Below are positions 23,763-34,100 of a DNA stretch of 64,000 nucleotides, one piece after another. The notes under the pieces were generated by a model that saw only the letters and a program-made list of their open reading frames with translations, did not search any database and was not told the origin of the DNA. Origin of the DNA: Avena insularis. Taxonomy: Eukaryota; Streptophyta; Magnoliopsida; Poales; Poaceae. Made by a program: the position numbers and the translations under genes. Positions within the stretch are counted from its first letter, which is position 1; every line of letters starts with the position of its first letter. Where the stretch lies: contig CM042687.1 of assembly GCA_023614405.1 (NCBI GenBank), positions 263,481,480 to 263,545,479 of the forward strand. Direction: 5' to 3'.

Positions 23763-24822
23763 GTGCCTGCGTTGAGCATGAACATTATTTCTGGATCGTG
23801 TTTATTGCAAGACGGTTATTCATTTAAATCTGAGAATAATGGTTGTTATATTTATATGAGTAACATCTTTTATGGTCATGCACCTATTGTGAATGGTTTA
23901 TTTCTTCTAAATCTCGAAAGGGGTGAAACACACATCCATAACATTGAGGCTAAGAGATGCAAAGTAGATAGTGATAATACTACTTATTTGTGGCACTGTA
24001 AATGCAGGTCATATTGGTGTAAAGCGCATGAAGAAACTCCATTCTGATGGACTTTTGGAGTCTCTTGATTTTGAATCATTTGACACATGCGAACCATGCC
24101 TCATGGGCAAGATGATCAAAACCCCGTTCTCCGGTATGATGGAGCGAGCAACGGACTTGTTGGAAATCATACATACCGATGTATGCGGACCGATGAGTGT
24201 TTCGACGCGCGGTGGATATCGCTATTTTCTCACTTTTACCGATGACTTAAGTAGGTATGGGTATATCTATTTAATGAAACATAAATCTAAAACGTTTGAA
24301 AAGTTCAAAGAATTTCAGAATGAAGTGGAGAACCATTGTAACAGAAAGATTAAGTTTCTACGATCCGATCGTGGGGGCGAATATTTGAGTTATGATTTTC
24401 TCACACATCTCAAAGCAAGTGGAATCGTTTCACAACTCACGCCACCCTAACACCACAACAAGAATGGTGTGTCTGAACGCCGGAATCGAACTCTATTAGA
24501 TATGGTCCGATCGATGATGTCTCTTACTGATTTGCCGTTATCATTTTGGGGTTATGCATTAGAAACCGTTGCATTCACTTTAAATAGGGCTCCATCTAAA
24601 TCCGTTGAGACGACACCGTATGAACTATGGTTTGGTGCTAAACCTAAGTTGTCGTTTCTTAAAGTTTGGGGATGCGAAGCTTACGTCAAGAAGTTGATGC
24701 CGGACAAGCTCGAACCCAAAGCGAGAAATGTCTTCATAGGATACCCTAAGGAAACTATTGGGTATACCTTCTATCACGTAACCGAAGGCAAAGTGTTTAT
24801 GAAAGAACGGTTCCTTTCTTGA
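23763..24822 (+). pseudogene. C2 pre-integrase and integrase domains
   Basis: The pre-integrase zinc region (NTTYLWHCK, near 23977-24003) is followed by the core. The integrase triad is visible as D in HTDVCGP (about 24172), D in RSDRGGEY (about 24367) and E in NGVSERRN (about 24475). An in-frame TAA at 24448-24450 separates the second D from the E, and a frameshift lies near 24000. After TTPYELWFGAKP the frame closes at 24822. The enzyme would insert element DNA into the genome, but this copy is inactive. Confidence 0.85.
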
Positions 24823-24829
24823 AAAGGAG

Positions 24830-26652
24830 TTTCTCTCGAAAGAAGTGAGTGGGAGGAAAGTAGAGCTAGACGAGGTTATTGAACCTTCTCTTGAATTGGA
24901 GAGTAGCGAGCACCTGAAATTGTTCCAAAGGTTACCGCACCAACAATAGAGGAAGCTAATGACAAGGATCATGAAGCTTGGACGATGCCGCTCTTGAACA
25001 TCGCAGGTCGACAAGGTCGCGTGCCCCTCTGAAAGTGGTACGGCAACCTGTCTTGACTATCTTGTTAGTAGAAGACAGTGAACCTACGAACTATGAGGAA
25101 GCGATGATGAGCCCAGACTCTGAGAAATGGCTAGAAGCCATGAAATCCGAATTGGGATCCATGAGCGAAAACCAAGTATGGACTTTGGTGGACCCTCCTA
25201 GCGACCGAAAGGCCGTTGAGTGCAAATGGATCTTCAAGAAGAAAGCGGACGCGGATGGTAATGTTACCGCCTATAAAGCACGGCTTGTTGCGAAAGGTTT
25301 TCGACAAGTTCAAGGTGTTGACTACGATGAGACTTTCTCTCCCGTAGAGATGTTTAAGTCCATTCGGATTTTATTAGCAATTGCTGCGTTTCATGATTAT
25401 GAAATATGGCAAATGGATGTCAAGACTGCTTTCCTCAATGGCAACATTGATGAAGAGTTGTATATGATGCAACCCGAAGGTTTTGTCGATCCTAAGGATG
25501 TTGATAAAGTATGCAAACTTCAGCGTTCCATTTATGGACTGAAGCAAGCATCTCGGAGTTGGAACCTTCGCTTTGATCAAGTGATCAAGAGCTTTGGATT
25601 TGTTCCAAATTGCTCTAAGCTTGCATCTACAAGAAAGTGAGTGGGAGCTCGGTGAAGTTTACGGTACTATATGTGGATGACATATTGATTATTGGAAATG
25701 ACATCAACATGCTTAACGATGTGAAGAGTTATTTGAACAAGTGTTTTCAATGAAAGACCTAGGTGAAGCTGCTTATATATTGGGCATCAAAATCTATAGA
25801 GATAGACAAAGACATTTGATAGCTTTAAGCCAAAGTACATACCTAGACAAAGTTCAAAAGGTTCAGAATGGATAAGGCATTGAAAGGTTCGGTGCCTATG
25901 TTGTCGTAAGATATTGAGCAAGGCTCAAGGTCCACCACGGTAAATGATAGGAAGCTATGATCAAAGTGCCTTATGCCTCGCCATAGGTTCCATCATGTAT
26001 GCCATGTCAGGTACTAGACCGGATGTGTCCAATGCTCTTAGTTTGACGAGCAGATATCAAAGTGATCCAGAGTGGAACCTCGGACAGCCGTGAAGAACAT
26101 CCTAAGGTACCTAAATAGGACTAAAGAAATGTTCTTAGTCTATGGGGTGATGAACAGCTCGTCGTCAGAAAAGGTTACGTCGATGCTAGTTTCGACACCG
26201 ACAAGGATGATTGTAAATCTCAGACAGGATACGTGTATATTTTGAATGGAGGAGCTGTGAGCTGGAGAAGCTGCAAGCAAAGCGTGATCGCGGGATCTAC
26301 AGTAGAAGCGGAATACATGGCTGCTGCAGAAGCGTCAAGTGAAGGAGTTTGGATCAGGAACTTCATCACTGAGCTTGGCGTGGTTCCAAGTGCATTGGAC
26401 CCACTGGAGATATTGTGTGACAACACTGGCGCCATAGCACTCGCTAAGGAACCAAGATATCATCCAAAGACCAAGCATATCAACCGCAAGTTTCATATAA
26501 TCCGAGATTATATATCAGATGGAGATCTGAAGATTAGCAAAGTACATACAGATCTGAATGTCGCAGATCCGTTGACTAAACCTCTTCCGCGTGCAAAACA
26601 TGATCAGCACCTCAATACCATGGGTGTGAGATTATTGCCAAATGTAAACTAG
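24830..26652 (+). pseudogene. C2 reverse transcriptase and RNase H
   Basis: A long open piece (24978-25640) holds WIFKKKADADG, ARLVAKGF, QMDVKTAFLNG and SIYGLKQAS. The catalytic YVDD lies near 25670-25681 in another frame. RNase H follows in the open piece 26233-26652, with STVEAEYMAAAEA, KHINRKFHIIRDY and VADPLTKPL near its end; the stop is TAG at 26650-26652. Frameshifts near 24830-24980, 25630, 25735 and 25860-26220 inactivate it. Confidence 0.85.
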
Positions 26653-26669
26653 ATTATTGACTCTAGTGC

Positions 26670-26680
26670 AAGTGGGAGAC
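26670..26680 (+). other. C2 polypurine tract
   Basis: AAGTGGGAGAC sits directly before the 3' LTR start TGTTGGAATT. This is the standard plus-strand primer of the Angela/BARE group. Confidence 0.85.
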
Positions 26681-28376
26681 TGTTGGAATTATGCCCTAGA
26701 GGCAATAATAAAGATGTTATTATTATAATTCTTGTTCATGATAATGTTTATATTCCATGCTAGAATTGTATTAAGCGGAAACTTTAATACTTGTGTGGTT
26801 TGTGAACAACACCGTGTCCCTAGTACGCCTCTATGGACTAGCTCATTGATCAATGATGGTTAAGGTTTCCTAACCATAGACATGAGTTGTCAATTGATAA
26901 TGAGATCATATCATTGGAGAATGATATGGTGGATAGACCCAAACTAAGCGAAGCAATTAGATCGTGACATCGTGTTCGTCTTTGCGAAGTTTTTCTTATG
27001 TCAAATATTGTATTCCTTAGACCATGAGATAATACAACTCCCTGGTATCGGAAGAAAGCTTTGAGGTCATCAAACGTCATCCTATGAGAGGGTGATCATA
27101 AAGGTGTCTCTCAGGTAATCGGAAAGTATCTGTTGGGTTGTATGTATCGAGATGGGATTTGTCCCTCCCAAGTCGGAGAGATATACTTCGGGCCCACTCG
27201 GTAATAGATATCAACACCGCTTGCAAGCATGTGGTTAAGGAGTTAATCACAAAGTGATATCAGATTACGGAACGAGTAAAGTACTTGTTGTGAACGAGAT
27301 TGAACTAGGTATGACGATACCGACGATCGAATCTCGGGCAAGTAAAATATCGCGAGACGAAGGGAATATATATATAGGATTGATTGAATCCTGGCATCGT
27401 GGTTCATCCAATATGATCATCGATGAATGTGTGGGAGTCAATATGGGTGCCCAGACCCCGCTGTTGATTATTGATAGAAGATCATGTCTGCATATTCTCG
27501 AACCCGCAGGGTCACACACTTAACGTATCTCGACGCTAGGATAGATTGGATAATTGGTTTATGAATTTTTGTTCGAGTCTCGGATGGGATCTGGGACCTT
27601 ACGAGAGGTTCGAGTGGTCCGAGAATAAGATTCATATAAGGCGGCAGTTTTGGAGTTGAATTGTTCCGGATTAATCGGTATTGTACGGAAGCTTCTAGAA
27701 CCTTCGGAAGGGGCCAACGTGGTCCCACCTTCCGGGAGGGGCATGGGCCTATGAGAGAGTGTCCTGGCCGCATTGGGCCAGGGGCACAAGGCCCCATAGG
27801 GCCCAAAATGATCCTAGATAAGTTTAAATCGTTTAAACTAGAGATAAGATAGGGTTTCTAGAAGGGAGAGTTTAAATCGTTTAAACTAGAGATAGGCTTG
27901 GAGGATGGGCAGGCTGGCCGCACCCCCTCTATATATAGAGGGCTGGTGCGCCTCCCTACACACCTTCCCTTCAAGCCCTAGTAGCCCCTTGCCGCCTCTC
28001 TCCTCCCGATCGCTTTGTAGGCGAAGCCTCCGCAGAAATTCTCCACCATATACACCACGCCGTCGTGTTGTAGATCCAATCCATCTCTCCGCCATACTTG
28101 CTGGTCCAAGGAAGGAGGAGACGTCGAGGTGCCGCACGTGTGCATCTCACGGAGGCACCGCCACTTGTGGTGCTAGATCGGATCGGATCGCGAGGAGGAG
28201 AAGCGAGTACGACTATATCACCCACGTTCCGACGAACGTTCCGCTGTGCGAATCTTCAAGGGTATGAAGATCTAATCCAATCTCTCTCGTTGTTTGCATC
28301 TCCTAGATTAGATCTTGGCTTTCCCTCTGTTCGCTTCCGTAGAAAATTTTGATTTACTATGCTGCGAAACCCTTCA
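26681..28376 (+). repeat. C2 3' LTR
   Basis: 1696 bp, TGTTGGAATT to AAACCCTTCA, followed by the duplicated CATTC. It is more complete than the 5' copy, but it too lacks bases that the 5' copy keeps, for example in the stretch around 27610-27625 versus 20750. Confidence 0.9.
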
Positions 28377-28381
28377 CATTC

Positions 28382-28698
28382 AAAGTACTCACCGGCATTG
28401 TCCCTGGTCATTTGTTTGGCCAGATTGCAGATGATAAGAAGCAACGAAGGTGTTGACGTCTATGCGAGCTAGGTCGTCTTCCCAGTCAGTTGCCTGTAGG
28501 TTAAGGCACGGGCTCTACGCTGAAGAATTCCGCTATGTGTGTTGTAATCGCCATAAAGGCCTCCTTGTAAGTTGTTGTATTCGTTAAAATAAGGATGATG
28601 TAATGATACTTGTCGGTTATGCTCACGGCTCACTGATCATGGGAACGTGAATTGTATGCATAACGGGTATTCTCGGATCATAAATCCGGGGTGCCACA
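28382..28698 (+). repeat. G1 3' LTR, last 317 bp
   Basis: This continues 19843 and matches 11669-11985, ending CCGGGGTGCCACA. It marks the right end of G1. Confidence 0.9.
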
Positions 28699-29100
28699 AA
28701 GGCTATGGATAGGACCCAATCATTTAACGGGAGAGGCCCTGCTCGTGGTAAAAAACAAACTTACCATCTCTAGTGGACGATCCAGATAACTCCTCTTTCA
28801 AAATTCAACGGTTGATAACACATATGGCGGGAGTGGTCTCAAAACGCTGCGTTACCACCAAGATTAAGCTATAGAATATGAGGAGTCCTTGGTCGCTGCG
28901 CCGTAGGCCAAGGCTATGGATAGGACCCAATCACTTAATGGGAGAGGCCCTGCTCACCGTAAAAAAAAAACTTACCGGCTCTAGTGGATGGTCCATATGA
29001 CTCCTCTTTCAAAATTCAATGGTTTATAACACATATGGCGAAAGTATGGCGGGAGTGGTCTCAAAACGCTGCGTTACCACCAAGATTAAGCTATAGAATA
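28699..29100. repeat. 211-bp tandem duplication beside G1
   Basis: Two units start AAGGCTATGGATAGGACCC at 28699 and 28910. They share most of their length up to AAGATTAAGCTATAGAATA. The first unit begins exactly at the end of the G1 LTR. No coding sequence is seen. Confidence 0.85.
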
Positions 29101-29825
29101 ACAATGCTTGGCTTGTTCTGCTCCAGAAATTACACACACTCGCTGTACTCTTACTTAGTACTCCCTCCGTCCAGAATTAACTCACTCAACTCTGTCTGAC
29201 TCAACTCTGCCTAGATTCACATGTATCGAGATGCATTTATGCTGTACTAATCAATATGTTCATAGCTACCATGTTCATGCAGAAACAGATCTGTTTCCGG
29301 AACCTGATGATCTGTAATGACATTTGCATGTACTGATACTTCTTCACAAATCACCCGGATTATTCAGACCTGGTGCCGACACAAACAACAGGAGGAGAGA
29401 TCACGGGAAAGGCTCCACCCGTCTGTCGAACTGGCGACCATGAGATGGCCACATTTCGAGGAGATGATTCTCAAGCATGATTCAGACTCGTCGACGCATC
29501 AAACATCAACGAACAATGCAAATGGTTATGTCATTGTAGAAATCAATCATAACGTGTGACACCCACAGAAGTCTAGCCAAACTGTCATGCGCGATTTTTG
29601 GAACGTCCCCTTCTTTCTCTGCTACTCGCTATACAAAGGCAATAATAAATAAATTAGAGTATTACACCGCTATTGTTTTGTAGTAGTAGTAGCTTACAAC
29701 GAATTACACTAATAGCTAACAGTTACAGTGGTTCAGTGTGATGGCCAAGCACGCGCAAAACTCCGCGGGGCACGATTCCAATCAGCTCTCCTCGGTCTGA
29801 ATAGTTTTGGCAAAATTAAAGTGGA
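29101..29825. other. 3' flank of the SPARK/GPI gene
   Basis: Low-copy-looking sequence downstream of the minus-strand gene. It holds a Stowaway-like terminus (TA then CTCCCTCCGTCCAGAATTAA, from 29159) without a recognisable partner, thus a MITE fragment. The part nearest 29825 is expected to contain the 3' UTR. No other gene is seen. Confidence 0.5.
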
Positions 29826-32800
29826 CTAGACTTGTAGTAAATGAGCAACCAGAAGGGTGCCCAAACAAATCACTAGGCTAAGCTCCAGTCTGTTGTGGTT
29901 GACACCTGAAAAAAAAGGGAATTATCAGTTTTACATGTTCCGAATAGCAATGCGCCAGAAAGGAGAGAGAAAATTAAGCATGTTGCTAGATTACCATTTT
30001 GCGCCGACGTTGCTGCAGGCCTCTCTGGGATACTAGGACCAGGAGCTGTAGAAAAGATGACCAAAAGGTAAGGGGCCTGACTTATATTACTTCCTCCGGT
30101 CCATATTAATGGCCTCAATTTTGTCTAGATACGAATGCATCTAGTCTAAATACTTAACTAGATACGGACGAATCTAGATAAAGTTGAGCCCATTAATATG
30201 GAACTAAGGGAGTAAGTGAAAGCAACAAAACTCGCAGGAGGCTCGTGACACGCCGCAACTGTAAAGGCATATTTAAGTACTTCAACTTCACAACTACTTG
30301 GCTCAACTGTTAGCAGCACAGAACTTTATAAACCAGGATAAAAGTTGTAGAAAGTACAATTAATTTAGTAACAGAAAAAGCCTATCAACAAATATATGTC
30401 AGAAGGGAGATCCGATACTACAGTAGAGCTAGATAGAGGTTTCAATTTGTAAATTCATAACTGCCAAATAGTTTCAATTTCTACGAAATATTCAGAGGAG
30501 ATCAAATGTGTAATCATGTGAAAATACTCTGGCTAACAGGAGGGCATAGTCTGTACCGCAGGCAGATAACGTACATCGGTTGCATGACGAAGCTGACGGT
30601 TTCAAGGAAGCTGTCCATGGGGCCGCGATGTTGTCATTCAGATCACATGTGAAACTAATCCCAGAAGAAGGGTCAAAAGATGCATCCGAGGGCATACTTG
30701 GAAGAAGGCATCCAGATTCTGTATCCAACCACAAAGAACGAATCAGCAACAATGAATAAAATCTAGTTTGACATGCAGTTTTGCAAGTTGATGGTGTGAA
30801 ATTTAATGTAATTAGTAAGGCCTAAAATGATACTCCCTCCGTAGTCCGTCCCTATTTATATGGTGCCCTAGTACTTGGAGATTTAACTTTGACCATCAAT
30901 AAGACCAGTAATATATGAGCCATGCGCCATAAAAAAGTATACTGCTGGAAACTTCCTCCAAATACGATTGCAATGGTATAATTTTTTTAGCACATAACCC
31001 ACAATTCATAGGTCAAACTAGAACCTCGAATTGCGTGGGCGCCATATAAACTGGGACACTGGGAGTAACTAATTTGCTCAGCAAGATGGAGAGAATAGAG
31101 AACTATAAATGAACATCACAGAAGTAATGTTTCACCACAAAAGAAGGTGGTGAAGAGTTCTATTGGTTTCTACTTGGGAATTAAAATAAGTATATTAAGA
31201 CTTCAAATCTGAGTTACACTTCCATCTTATGCATGGTGGCAAGTGGAGTCATCTACCAAACCGATTGATACTACTTATTATGATCCGTATTGACAACTGA
31301 CTCACATTCATGATTCACCAGAAGATTTTCCATTATTAGTTTATACCTTTATGATCGCAAACATTTGCTACTAGCTGATCAATCAAAATGCTCCCATTTT
31401 GACTTCCACCTTTAGTAAAGGGATCATGGTTTAACCCCTTAATAAAATTAAGACGGCTCCATATTTGGATTGCTGACCTCCTATTAATATACATACTGTC
31501 ACTTTTATTTGACACAGTGGTTGGCAACACAAGCATGATAAAACATGCAACATTAGTCAAATATTGGAAGTAATACCACTTTAGACAGTGCTTATTTTTC
31601 TGGGAACACAAAACATGTACGCTAGCAATATAATCATAAAAAACTTTGTTGAATTACCTTGAGATCCAACTGTATGCCATATCATTGGGGAGTTTGTCGC
31701 ACGTACAAAAGAAATAAAATTAATTAATTCACTTGTCAAAAGTACATAAGATGGAATTTAAAACACGATTCTAGCACATATATCAAACTGGAATGATACT
31801 GTTTAACTTACCTTGAAGTGAAAAATCTTTCAAAGTTATTTGGCATGAGCTATAAACATCGATGCTGACATTCATCTTTTGCAATTTTTGCCCAAGGGAT
31901 GAGGCACAATCTAAAGCTTGCAAATTTGTGATGAAACTTTGCTTTTGCAAGTGAGATACATAACTGTCCATCTCCCCGCAACATACAGTGAAGTTCTTGA
32001 CTGTACCACCACACTCCTTTGCCACCTTACTTGTGTCTGGGAAGCTTAGTGGGCAAACTTGAAGGTTAAACCGAACAAAAAATTAGTCAGATATTGAAAG
32101 AAACTAATGAATAAATAGTAAAAAAGTTATAGATATATCCAGGGATTTCACCTGTTTCACAAAAAACAGAGTACAAAAACTTCTTTACAATTCTGATGTA
32201 CACCTTAGTGGTAATGGCCCGCATTTTGCAAGAAACCTATGCATAATAATAACATGAACACTGAAAAACTCAGGTTCCTAATATGTCTTGCGCAGTAAAC
32301 TACCAAGACTAGCAAGGTCTTCCAGCGATCCGTTCGGTCAAATGGAAAATTCAAGCACCCATGTAAGAATATTTGTTGCCTAGCTATAAAGTAAGGGATT
32401 TTTGAGCAAATCAATTCTGGTGTTTAAAGCTAAATGTCTGTCCATAGCCTTTTCTTACCTCTATAGCCATGAAAAGATAAGTGATATTCCACATTTATTC
32501 ATGGAAACCATCTTTGTGCTCCTACAGTATTTATTCATTTTCTTTCTTTCTTTCTTTCTAGGATACATGTATGTAGTCCTTCTAAAAGAGTAAAATGCAT
32601 TGGATGATAGCACTGCACATTTAAACAAGTTGTTAGCTTGAATGTACCTTCATTGACATTACAGTTTGATATCTGCCTCAGCATCTTGGATGCAGATGAT
32701 GGCTCCAGCCTGCTGGATAACCATCTCAGCACAACGTTCCTGCAACTGTCAACTTTGGGACTCCCAGTGTAGCTTGTCAAGGCAGAATCCTTGGAAGAGA

Positions 32801-33855
32801 TTTTCTGGGCAGCATCATTTATAGCGTTCTGGCATGTCTTGCTGCAGCACTCATTGACAGGATCCACCTTCCGACAGGCCTCGAGGAGCTTTGACGAGGT
32901 GACGACGCTCTCAAACGCATCAACGCTGCTAACGGGGCACGACCCCTCAGTGGCGTTGGAGAGATGAACCGAGCAAATGCTGTGGAGATCATCGCTCGCA
33001 CCCTGGCTCATGAGCAGCTGCTGGACATCAGAGAGACAGTAGTTGGCAACGGTGGGATCCAACGCGAGGGTGCCCGTCTGCTTGCTCGACTGTCCTATCA
33101 GGATGGTGAGAGTGGCCTGGAGCTGGGGACAGCAAATTACATTGGCAAGGAACGGGGCGAACAACGCAAAGCAATCGACAGCAGTGGTCGTCATCAAGCT
33201 GTCGATGGCGGTGAAGTTGAGTGAGCATTTGCCTGCATTTGGGGGAAGCAAATTGAGTTCACACCTTTATCTGACACGACAAACTAGAAAGTACTACTCC
33301 TAGTAGAGTTTGCATCGATCTTGCATTGCTTCACATAAAACTGTAGATGGAGTTCAGACCTGACAGCTTGGGCTTAGTGTTGTTGTAGAACGGTGCGAGA
33401 GGGGCAGGCGCGAGGAAGGGAACGAAGGGCTGCGGAGAGGCAGTCGGTGAGAGCTCCGGCATGAGGCCGCCGCTATCGTCGTCTTCCTCTGCGTGGTCGA
33501 TCCGGTGGAGCACCGGGCCGCTATGAGCAAATGCAAGGCCGGAATTCCCCAACAGCCCATGTAAACCTGCACATTGACAAATTGGGAGCGCAAAATCAGT
33601 CGCTTCTTCCTCTCCTTGCAACAATAATTTCTACCAATCCGACCTCCATGGCAGATCAAAATCAAGAGACCAGCACAGAGAATGCACATAAGCTAGCTAG
33701 AACTAAGCGTCCGTGGTCCGGGGGAGCGGGTACACTTAATTAGCTTGCAAGAAAGTGAAGCATCAGAAGCTAGCTAGGCAGTGGATCAGCAGGAGATACT
33801 CACAGAGGCAGGAGAGGAGAGCGGCTGCCGCGAGGATCCGGCCGGCAGGCTCCAT
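29826..33855 (-). CDS. GPI-anchored SPARK-domain protein, At1g61900-like; 8 exons, 458 aa
   Basis: Exons in coding order: 33855-33804, 33566-33360, 33232-32648, 32057-31812, 31669-31658, 30718-30575, 30045-29995, 29905-29826. All introns are GT-AG, the frame stays open for 458 codons, and the stop is TAG. Residues 1 to about 29 form a signal peptide (hydrophobic AAAALLSCL). A Pro-rich linker precedes the SPARK region from about residue 86, with TAVDCFALFAPFLANVICCPQ and many conserved Cys. Exon 6 carries GISFTCDLNDNIAAPW. A hydrophobic tail (about 438-458) after N432-G433-V434 fits a GPI-attachment signal. Arabidopsis At1g61900 is similar in size and layout. It is predicted to sit on the outer face of the plasma membrane, and its biochemical role is not established. 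I see no disruption, so it is probably functional. Confidence 0.85.
30088..30214. mobile_element. Stowaway MITE in gene intron 6
   Basis: Termini CTTCCTCCGGTCCATATTAATGG and CCATTAATATGGAACTAAGGGAG are inverted repeats flanked by TA on both sides (30088-30089, 30213-30214). The 123-bp body can fold on itself. It lies in the intron between exons 6 and 7 of the SPARK/GPI gene. Confidence 0.85.
30831..31067. mobile_element. Stowaway-like MITE in gene intron 5
   Basis: The termini CTCCCTCCGTAGTCCGTCCC and GGGACACTGGGAG, plus inner arms TTTATATGGTGCC and GGCGCCATATAAA, are inverted repeats. TA flanks both ends (30831-30832, 31066-31067). The 233-bp body has no coding capacity. It lies in the intron between the micro-exon and exon 6. 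Confidence 0.85.
31658..31669 (-). other. 12-nt micro-exon (exon 5) of the SPARK/GPI gene
   Basis: TTGGATCTCAAG is bounded by acceptor ATACAG and donor GTAATT. Its length keeps the frame, and it adds four residues between LQ (exon 4) and ESGCLL (exon 6). Skipping it would also keep the frame, so its use needs transcript evidence. Confidence 0.65.
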
Positions 33856-34100
33856 CCGGCAGCGGCAGGGAACAGCGGGGCCGGGCGGAGGCGGCTGCAG
33901 CAACGGCGAGGTGGAAAAGGACGAGCAGAGGAGAATGGGAGAGAGGTGCTGCTTGAGAAGAAAGGGAAGTGGAGAAAGTGGACAGCTAGGGAAGCGCCGC
34001 TAATTGCCAAGTGCACACGGAATAAAGATCTTCTGGAACATTGTTTCTTCTTCACCAATAAAGACAAGTAAAAACTAAGATATGCACAAACTAAAACATG
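33856..34100 (-). promoter_or_regulatory. 5' UTR and proximal promoter of the SPARK/GPI gene
   Basis: Just upstream of the ATG the minus strand is GC-rich, then pyrimidine-rich (CTTCCCTTTCTTCTC), typical of a cereal 5' UTR. No clear TATA box is seen; an ATTGG box occurs near 34055. The limits are approximate. Confidence 0.4.

Larger units (their letters stand above)
19844..28376 (+). mobile_element. Angela/BARE-like Copia element C2
   Basis: A full-length element with two LTRs (19844-21521 and 26681-28376), both starting TGTTGGAATTATGCCCTAG and ending AAACCCTTCA. It is flanked by a perfect 5-bp duplication CATTC (19839-19843 and 28377-28381). Gag, integrase, RT and RNase H are recognisable in Copia order but broken by many small indels. 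It inserted in the 3' LTR of G1. Total length is 8533 bp, close to the usual size of this family. Confidence 0.95.
6814..28698 (+). mobile_element. Non-autonomous Gypsy-like element G1 with ~6 kb LTRs
   Basis: Two near-identical direct repeats (6814-11985, and 14148-19843 continued at 28382-28698) flank 2162 bp of internal DNA. The first repeat is followed by TGGTATCAGAGCC, an initiator-Met tRNA primer site. The second is preceded by the purine tract GGGGAAAGG and begins TGTAACATCCC. The reconstructed 3' LTR is 5696 + 317 = 6013 bp. The 5' LTR lacks its first ~826 bp, which lie left of element C1 outside the window. No protease, RT or integrase is present, so the element must be mobilised in trans. 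C2 (19844-28376) is nested in the 3' LTR. The target duplication would be AAGGC (28699-28703), with the left copy unseen. Confidence 0.85.

Noticed and set aside
32964..33303. Plus-strand frames overlapping exon 3 of the SPARK/GPI gene
   Set aside because: They are antisense shadows of a well-supported exon with conserved cysteine pattern and splice sites.
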